Below are positions 9,939-13,404 of a stretch of DNA of 13,404 nt, piece after piece; position 1 is the stretch's first letter; the number at the start of each line of letters is the position of its first letter. Source of the stretch: Ectocarpus siliculosus. Lineage: Eukaryota; Sar; Phaeophyceae; Ectocarpales; Ectocarpaceae. The stretch is taken from contig FN648785.1 in the NCBI GenBank assembly GCA_000310025.1, positions 303,371-316,774 of the forward strand. The letters run 5' to 3'. Below the pieces are notes generated by a model. The model was not told where the DNA came from. It did not search any database and was given only the letters and a program-made list of their open reading frames with translations. The position numbers were made by a program, and so were the translations under genes.

Positions 9939-10770
9939 TTAACCTTCACTATCTAGCACTTCCACGGCCAGCGTGAAGAGAACAGCAACAACCGCACGCT
10001 TCGTTCACCCGCAATCACAGGGAGACGGTGCAAGTGGCGTTGTTGGATGTTATTCGGAGGCCTTTGCGACGGCCATACTGGAGTGGAGACAAGCGGTGGC
10101 GGATAATCACCGGCATGGGGAACAACAGCAAGGACAGGGAGGCTATCATCAAGGTGACCACCCGCAAGAGCTGGTGCTGATGTTGGCGCCCGATGGTGTG
10201 ATGTTGGCGCAAAGGGGGAAGGCATGTTTTGCTGATGCTTTGCTGCTGTTGTCTTCGTTGTCGTCCGTTGTTGATGATGTTGCCGCTGCTGTTGTTGTTG
10301 ATGATGCTGCCGCTGAGGTCGGCGTCGGTGGCGTGGATGTTGGTAGTGGTGTTGTCGATGCGAATGGCGGCCATGACCCGCCAGTGTTGCTCACATTGGT
10401 GGTGGTGGTAGTAGCATTATGGTATCCGTGGTACTCCAAGTCCGTCGCGTGAGTCGCGATGCCAGATCGTTTCTGTATTGCGTTCTTGTCTTGCCTCCTT
10501 TTTGTTGTTTGGTTTCATTTCGTGTCATGTCTTTCGTTCGACCCCTGTGTTTTTTTTTTTTTTTCATGTTGTCGTGTTCAGCCCGCAGTCGTGGAGCTGC
10601 TGGAGGACTTGGGCCTGAGGCCGGAATTCCAGCAGCGCAACGAGGGATGCGTCGAGCTCAAGCCCGCAAACCTAGAGGCATACATCCGACGGTGCGTCGT
10701 GTTGCCTTCCTCCTTCCGTGCTGCTTACTTCCGTGCTGCTTGCCGTGTCATGAGTGAGTGCGAACGGTGA
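5649..10770 (+). CDS. PPR-SMR protein: pentatricopeptide repeats plus C-terminal Smr domain, probably organellar RNA-binding
   Basis: Exons are 5649-6184, 6582-6677, 7148-7303, 7955-8072, 8852-9057, 10021-10153 and 10582-10770. The joined frame has no internal stop and encodes 477 residues. Residues 1-60 are Arg-rich and poor in acidic residues, like an organelle presequence. Residues 60-155 are low-complexity Gln/His/Ala/Ser. Residues 155-330 contain four or five degenerate PPR helix pairs, for example GDWEGALEMLQRIRDKGMKP and GSWEAAILLLEHSRR. A Gly-Asp repeat lies at 335-342. An Smr domain runs from about 357 to 452: LELHDL at 360-365, IITGMG at 399-404, then PAVVELLEDLGL and a terminal AYIRR. 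This architecture matches plant-type PPR-SMR proteins, in which PPRs bind specific organellar RNA and Smr can act as an endonuclease. The match is from motif recognition and the enzyme activity is inferred. An in-frame ATG at 5487 would add 54 residues. The 3' end may instead use an exon at 11114-11147. Confidence 0.82.
5855..6035 (+). repeat. CAA/CAG-rich triplet sequence inside exon 1
   Basis: Imperfect CAACAGCGA/CAACAA arrays (about 5869-5912) and CAGCAG arrays (about 5998-6031) encode His/Gln/Arg and Ala/Glu/Gln runs between the presequence and the first PPR. The encoded region is expected to be disordered. Confidence 0.8.
6582..6677 (+). CDS. Exon 2: PPR motif
   Basis: A 96-nt exon between a GCTCGGCAG acceptor and a TACAG|GTGTGC donor, with a split Arg codon at both ends. 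It completes the first repeat (IRDKGMKPS) and supplies THMDVISVCRRALEWDQASK, a typical PPR helix pair. Confidence 0.82.
6704..6895 (+). repeat. G/T-rich triplet repeat tract in intron 2
   Basis: Roughly 190 bases of GTT, GGT and GAT units with very few A or C, just downstream of the exon 2 donor. It produces long spurious open frames on both strands (Val/Gly/Cys on plus, Thr/Pro/Asn on minus). Confidence 0.85.
7148..7303 (+). CDS. Exon 3: PPR region with an acidic insertion
   Basis: The acceptor is TTCCCTGGAAG and the donor ACAG|GTGAAG, both splitting Arg codons. The exon encodes EMIEAHLTDHPFDDMACQ, an acidic loop (DYEDESN) and GMQADAGIKPNNGTYR. The last stretch is the usual end of one PPR and the start of the next. 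The acidic loop makes this repeat longer than the standard 35 residues. Confidence 0.78.
7420..7435. repeat. Perfect 16-bp palindrome in intron 3
   Basis: ATATACCGCGGTATAT is its own reverse complement. One mismatched pair outside it is followed by two more pairs (GG...CC), giving a 22-bp near-palindrome at 7417-7438. Confidence 0.8.
7880..7906 (+). repeat. CAA/ACA triplet microsatellite in intron 4 region, upstream of the exon 4 acceptor
   Basis: A clean run of nine CAA-type triplets ends about 48 bases before the acceptor of exon 4, inside the intron at 7304-7954. Confidence 0.9.
7955..8072 (+). CDS. Exon 4: PPR motif
   Basis: The acceptor is TGCTCCTCAG and the donor CACG|GTACGG, between codons. 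With the preceding exon it forms TYRALLQLCKDEGSWEAAI and on to LFSFDLLIT, the clearest PPR in the protein. Confidence 0.85.
8852..9057 (+). CDS. Exon 5: last PPR-like helices, Gly-Asp repeat, start of Smr domain
   Basis: The acceptor is CATCCAG after a C-rich tract, and the donor CGCT|GTAAGT. The exon encodes TVAKQGYKEVSTMLYELG, an acidic linker with repeated GD, then GGAILELHDLTQGIAL. LHD corresponds to the LDLH/LHG signature that opens Smr domains. Confidence 0.88.
8948..8971 (+). repeat. In-frame hexanucleotide repeat (GGGGAC)4 coding Gly-Asp
   Basis: Four exact tandem GGGGAC units follow an imperfect GGGAAC. They lie in exon 5 between the PPR tract and the Smr domain. Because the unit is six bases, gain or loss of copies keeps the frame and only changes the length of the acidic linker. 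Confidence 0.9.
9664..9702 (+). repeat. G-rich tandem repeat in intron 5
   Basis: A G7 run is followed by two copies of a 15-bp unit, GCGGAGGGGGGAT(T/C)C, at 9673-9687 and 9688-9702. The three or more G runs could form a G-quadruplex on the coding strand and in the pre-mRNA. Confidence 0.75.
9906..9938 (+). repeat. (AGC)11 microsatellite in intron 5
   Basis: Eleven perfect AGC triplets lie 82 bases upstream of the exon 6 acceptor. On the minus strand it reads as a Leu run, which is a frame artefact. Confidence 0.92.
10021..10153 (+). CDS. Exon 6: core of the Smr domain
   Basis: The acceptor is CAATCACAG and the donor CAAG|GTGACC. In the frame set by exon 5 it encodes ETVQVALLDVIRRPLRR, then RWRIITGMGNNSKDREAIIK. 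IITGMG is the conserved TGxG/HGxG loop of Smr domains. A longer open frame crosses this exon in another register but encodes no recognisable motif. Confidence 0.87.
10221..10412 (+). repeat. G/T-rich triplet tract in intron 6
   Basis: Imperfect GCT, GTT, GAT and GGT units dominate this part of the intron between exons 6 and 7, similar in character to the tract in intron 2. It keeps several frames open by chance. Confidence 0.8.
10582..10770 (+). CDS. Exon 7: end of the Smr domain and probable C-terminus
   Basis: After a poly-T tract and a GTGTTCAG acceptor, the exon starts between codons with PAVVELLEDLGLRPEF. It continues NEGCVELKPANLEAYIRR, which matches the end of plant-type Smr domains. 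Reading on gives a further 24 residues to a TGA at 10768-10770. This tail holds a 15-bp tandem repeat (10714-10743) and looks intron-like, so a donor at CGACG|GTGCGT (10692) may end the exon at 10691. Confidence 0.72.
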   Translation, partial: PAVVELLEDLGLRPEFQQRNEGCVELKPANLEAYIRRCVVLPSSFRAAYFRAACRVMSECER

Positions 10771-11113
10771 TGCTGTACTACCTAAATAGTTGCTGCCGGT
10801 GTAGATGATGGCCCGGTCAACCCGTAACGGCGTTAATGACCTTGTCTGGCTATCTTTGGCCGGATCGTACCTCAGGCAGGTCACGAAAGCATCAGCAGCA
10901 TACGTAGAGACTGACTCGCTGTAGTGCTGGACTACCAAGAAGAGGACCGACAATTCCACCGTGTTGCTGAGACAATCGCCTTTTTTTTTGTGTCTTTTCG
11001 GTCTCAAGCTAGTGGAGGATTTCGGTGCTACTTTTGTTTTTGGCCCAGATGTTTGGAGTTGGTAACGATTTTTTTTTCTTAAAAGACTACCCCGCTTTCC
11101 ACCCACCCCTCAG

Positions 11114-11147
11114 ATCAACGCCTCTCGCGGTGCCCCCGGCGGTGTAG
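11114..11147 (+). CDS. Alternative last exon 8 of the PPR-SMR gene
   Basis: If the donor at 10692 (GTGCGT) is used, the pyrimidine-rich acceptor CCACCCCTCAG at 11113 is in the right phase. It completes an Arg codon and gives STPLAVPPAV followed by TAG at 11145-11147. The splice sites are good, but phase agreement alone has a one-in-three chance. I consider both 3' ends about equally likely. Confidence 0.45.
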
Positions 11148-11435
11148 ACATGTTGTCCTCGTAAAGCTACATGCTATGCCTCTGATCGTAGCAGTTGTGA
11201 GATATTCTCTCTCTCTCTCTGGAGTGAAAAAAGTTGGCATTTTTGCGTTGAAAACGACCAATTGTAAATTCGTGAGTATTCACACACTTGGAATTCCCCG
11301 TAGACGAGGGAACGGGACGGCTGAACCCTTCTCGCGATGTAAACTCTAGGCAACCTGTATGACTTTGTGACCTTTCTCCTTTGTGACCCCGGCTGATGTG
11401 CATACGTCAAACACATACTGTAGTCTACACCGAGA

Positions 11436-11455
11436 GAGGCGTGAAAACACGCCTC
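11436..11455. repeat. Perfect short inverted repeat (hairpin)
   Basis: GAGGCGTG and CACGCCTC form a perfect 8-bp stem around an AAAA loop. It lies 289-666 bases after the two possible stop codons of the PPR-SMR gene, so it may be in the 3' UTR or just beyond it. Confidence 0.85.
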
Positions 11456-12973
11456 ACATGTTTAGAGGATGGATAGAGGTGTTTTTGAGAGCGGCTCGTC
11501 TGAGCGGTGGGTGGCAAGCAGGTAAGTCTCAAGAAAAATAGAGCCGTGACGGGTTATCTACGTGCATCCAAAATCTGAGCCAACGAATGTCCGGGCAAGA
11601 ACCTGCTCAAATACCAACTTTTTTTTTTTCATCCCTCGTCACTGACCCACTCACCCATCCGCCCCCGCCCCCCGCCACAACACGATTTACGGGCTAAATA
11701 CACCCGATGGGGTTCAGGATGAAACGCCGGGGTGCGGCTGCTGCGTCCACCCCTCCATAGCCCTTGTCTGGGCGGGCGCGCTCTCGACTTCATTTTTGCT
11801 GATCGAGGTGGCGGTCTCTCATCTTTAGCCATCCCCATATCTATTTCCGCGATGGCCGTCGTGGTTGGTCTTTCGAGCGTGGCTGATTGGTGTAGCCGGC
11901 CAAGTCAGAGGCAACAAAACACAGTATTGCTAGAATGAGGAGCAGATGAGATTGATTGCTCGAAGGAGGAGCAGACGAGGAAGGTGGCGGTCTTGGAAAA
12001 TCTATCTTGTTGTAGTTTTTGTGCTATACGTGCTATGAGTGACACGAGCATTTTCTTTCTCGGCGTTTCTTTTTTGGTACAAGTTGATTCGGGGGGACGT
12101 GCTGCTAGATTTTTCTCTTCCCTCGCTCCAAAAGCAAAGCATTTTTCCACCGCTTGTTCCCAAGAGAGGAATAGCGATGATCCAGTTTTTCCTCGGCGTT
12201 TTTTTTTTGTTTTTTTGGAGACTTGAACGTTTTTAGGCGAGGTTTTGGCGGAACTGTTGTTCATGTTGTGATCGTGTTTTGCGGAAGGAGGTGATCCTAC
12301 CTTCATCATTTAATCTAGTCTAGTCCGTTACAGCGTGTGTTCGCGGCAATGATTCTGACAGCCTGAACCCTGAAGGGGCTCGCACGAAGGGTTAGCAAGG
12401 GTGGGGGGGGTGACGGGGGAGCACCAACTCTCGTGGTGGGGGACCTTGTCTAACTTCTGTCTAGAGAAGTATCGCTACTGTATGTCGTCATCATGCTTTT
12501 TGGCGGGTCAGAATAAAGTCCAGGGCCTGGGGTTGGTTGAGCCACCGTGTGCTCGCTCGAACGTGGGAGGATGGGTCATGTTCTATTTCGAACTGGGGGG
12601 TTGGGCTAAAAGGTCGGAGACTGCGCCCTTTGCACCTGGTCCCTATAATAGTACAAGCGGTATCTTCTTCTTTGTCCATTCTGGCATGTCTGCGAACCTG
12701 CAACATGTTCTATCGTGCTTGGGGACTTTTGCTATGTTTAGAGTCGCCTTCGCCTCCGCTTGCTTGTTGTGCAAGAAACGTTTTCTTGGACGACGACTGA
12801 AACGACCAAAACTGGTGAATGAATACTCGGGATGCTTGTTGCTGTTGTTCAGCACGGGAATGTCCCCCCAGCTATTGTACCATTATTGTATTATTATTGT
12901 AGGATGCACCTTAACTTTATTTAGACCGATTTGTCACAGCGGCAGCGCTTCTTCTCATCGTCGCCACCTCCCA

Positions 12974-12983
12974 CTATATATAA
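12974..12983 (+). promoter_or_regulatory. TATA-like sequence, possible promoter of a gene to the right
   Basis: CCACTATATATAAGAAACG matches a TATA-box consensus on the plus strand. No convincing coding start follows within the window, so any transcript it drives would have its exons mostly beyond the right edge, or the match is chance. Confidence 0.25.
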
Positions 12984-13386
12984 GAAACGGCTTGTTCACT
13001 GCGGTAGGGATCATGTAATGCTCTGCGGTCCACATGGTTGCCATATTGGCGGACGTTTGACGTGTTCATGCTACATCGGTCGCCGGCGGTTTGGTTGTGG
13101 AACATTTGTACAACCACGTTGGTTGCCCTGCCTTCCACCCGCACACAGCGCACGAAAAGGGTATCAAGTGCTACGTAGAACACAGTCAAGTGTTTTGGCG
13201 AAAAAATGTGACGCGAATGGATCAATCTACATCTCCGTTTGTTTATCAAAATGTAGCACCATTCTATCTCCAAGACCAACCAATACGCACACACGCGAAA
13301 AACTCTTGCTCCCTCGTTCTTCACATGGGAGATTGGTTATATGTACTCTAATTGTCTCGTTCATTCCTCTACGCTCCTCAGACTTG

Positions 13387-13402
13387 CCCCCCCCCCCCCC
13401 CC
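13387..13402. repeat. C16 homopolymer at the window edge
   Basis: Sixteen consecutive C bases, G16 on the other strand. It is the longest homopolymer in the window and may be error-prone in assembly. Confidence 0.95.
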
Positions 13403-13404
13403 AA

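Larger units (their letters stand above)
11148..13404. other. Right flank with no supported gene
   Basis: The 2.3 kb after the PPR-SMR gene holds scattered open frames, the longest 205 codons at 12401-13018 on plus and 134 codons at 12309-11905 on minus. Neither has a recognisable motif, and their composition (Cys/Phe/Leu-rich, or Lys-rich opposite T tracts) suggests chance. The proximal part is probably 3' UTR. An AATAAA occurs at 12512-12517. Also visible are (CT) repeats at 11205-11220, a hairpin at 11436-11455 and a C16 run at 13387-13402. Confidence 0.5.

Noticed and set aside
11905-12309. A 134-codon minus-strand Lys-rich open frame
   Set aside because: The Lys-rich part is the antisense of T-rich homopolymer stretches. 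No domain or splice support was seen.
12401-13018. A 205-codon plus-strand open frame
   Set aside because: The composition is Cys/Leu/Phe-rich without motifs, and the start codon lies within a G-rich run. It looks like a chance frame in a gene-poor flank.
1-13404. CRISPR array, phage or bacterial defence system
   Set aside because: There are no regularly spaced repeats with unique spacers and no operon-like packed genes. The recognised gene is intron-rich and eukaryotic.

Overview
The window looks like nuclear DNA of an intron-rich, moderately GC-rich eukaryote. A brown alga such as Ectocarpus, or a close stramenopile relative, fits best. The grounds are short coding exons separated by introns of several hundred bases, splice sites of the AG|GT(G/A)NGT type, many CAG/CAA/GTT triplet arrays and G or C homopolymers, and Ala/Gln/Gly-rich linkers. 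The taxonomic call is an inference from this style. No bacterial operon, rRNA, tRNA, CRISPR array or complete mobile element was seen.

Left part (about 51-2244, minus strand): a probable four-exon gene of unknown function, read right to left. A tiny start exon leads into a long low-complexity exon rich in Gln, Glu, Ala and Gly. Two better-ordered exons follow, and all splice phases agree. The model gives about 390 residues.

Middle part (about 2245-5648): no gene can be supported with confidence. It holds a 58-bp-period tandem duplication (2929-3033), a TATA-like site, and four scattered minus-strand stretches that look like exons (near 5488-5426, 4511-4473, 3247-3103 and 2577-2436). These are compatible in phase but form no recognisable protein.

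Right-centre (5649-10770 or 11147, plus strand): the one gene recognised with good confidence. Reading through six introns gives a pentatricopeptide-repeat protein with a C-terminal Smr domain (PPR-SMR). It has an Arg-rich N-terminus that could be an organelle presequence, a disordered Gln/Ala/His linker, about four or five PPR-like helical pairs, an acidic Gly-Asp hexanucleotide repeat, and a complete Smr domain with LHD and TGMG motifs. Each splice junction restores the reading frame and joins halves of a known motif. The PPR tract is expected to bind organellar RNA, and the Smr domain may cleave it or assist binding. The introns are full of simple repeats, which create long spurious open frames. 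The last exon has two possible ends.

Right end (about 11148-13404): no supported gene. It contains a perfect 8-bp hairpin with an AAAA loop, pyrimidine and homopolymer tracts, a good TATA-like sequence near 12975, and a C16 run at the window edge.
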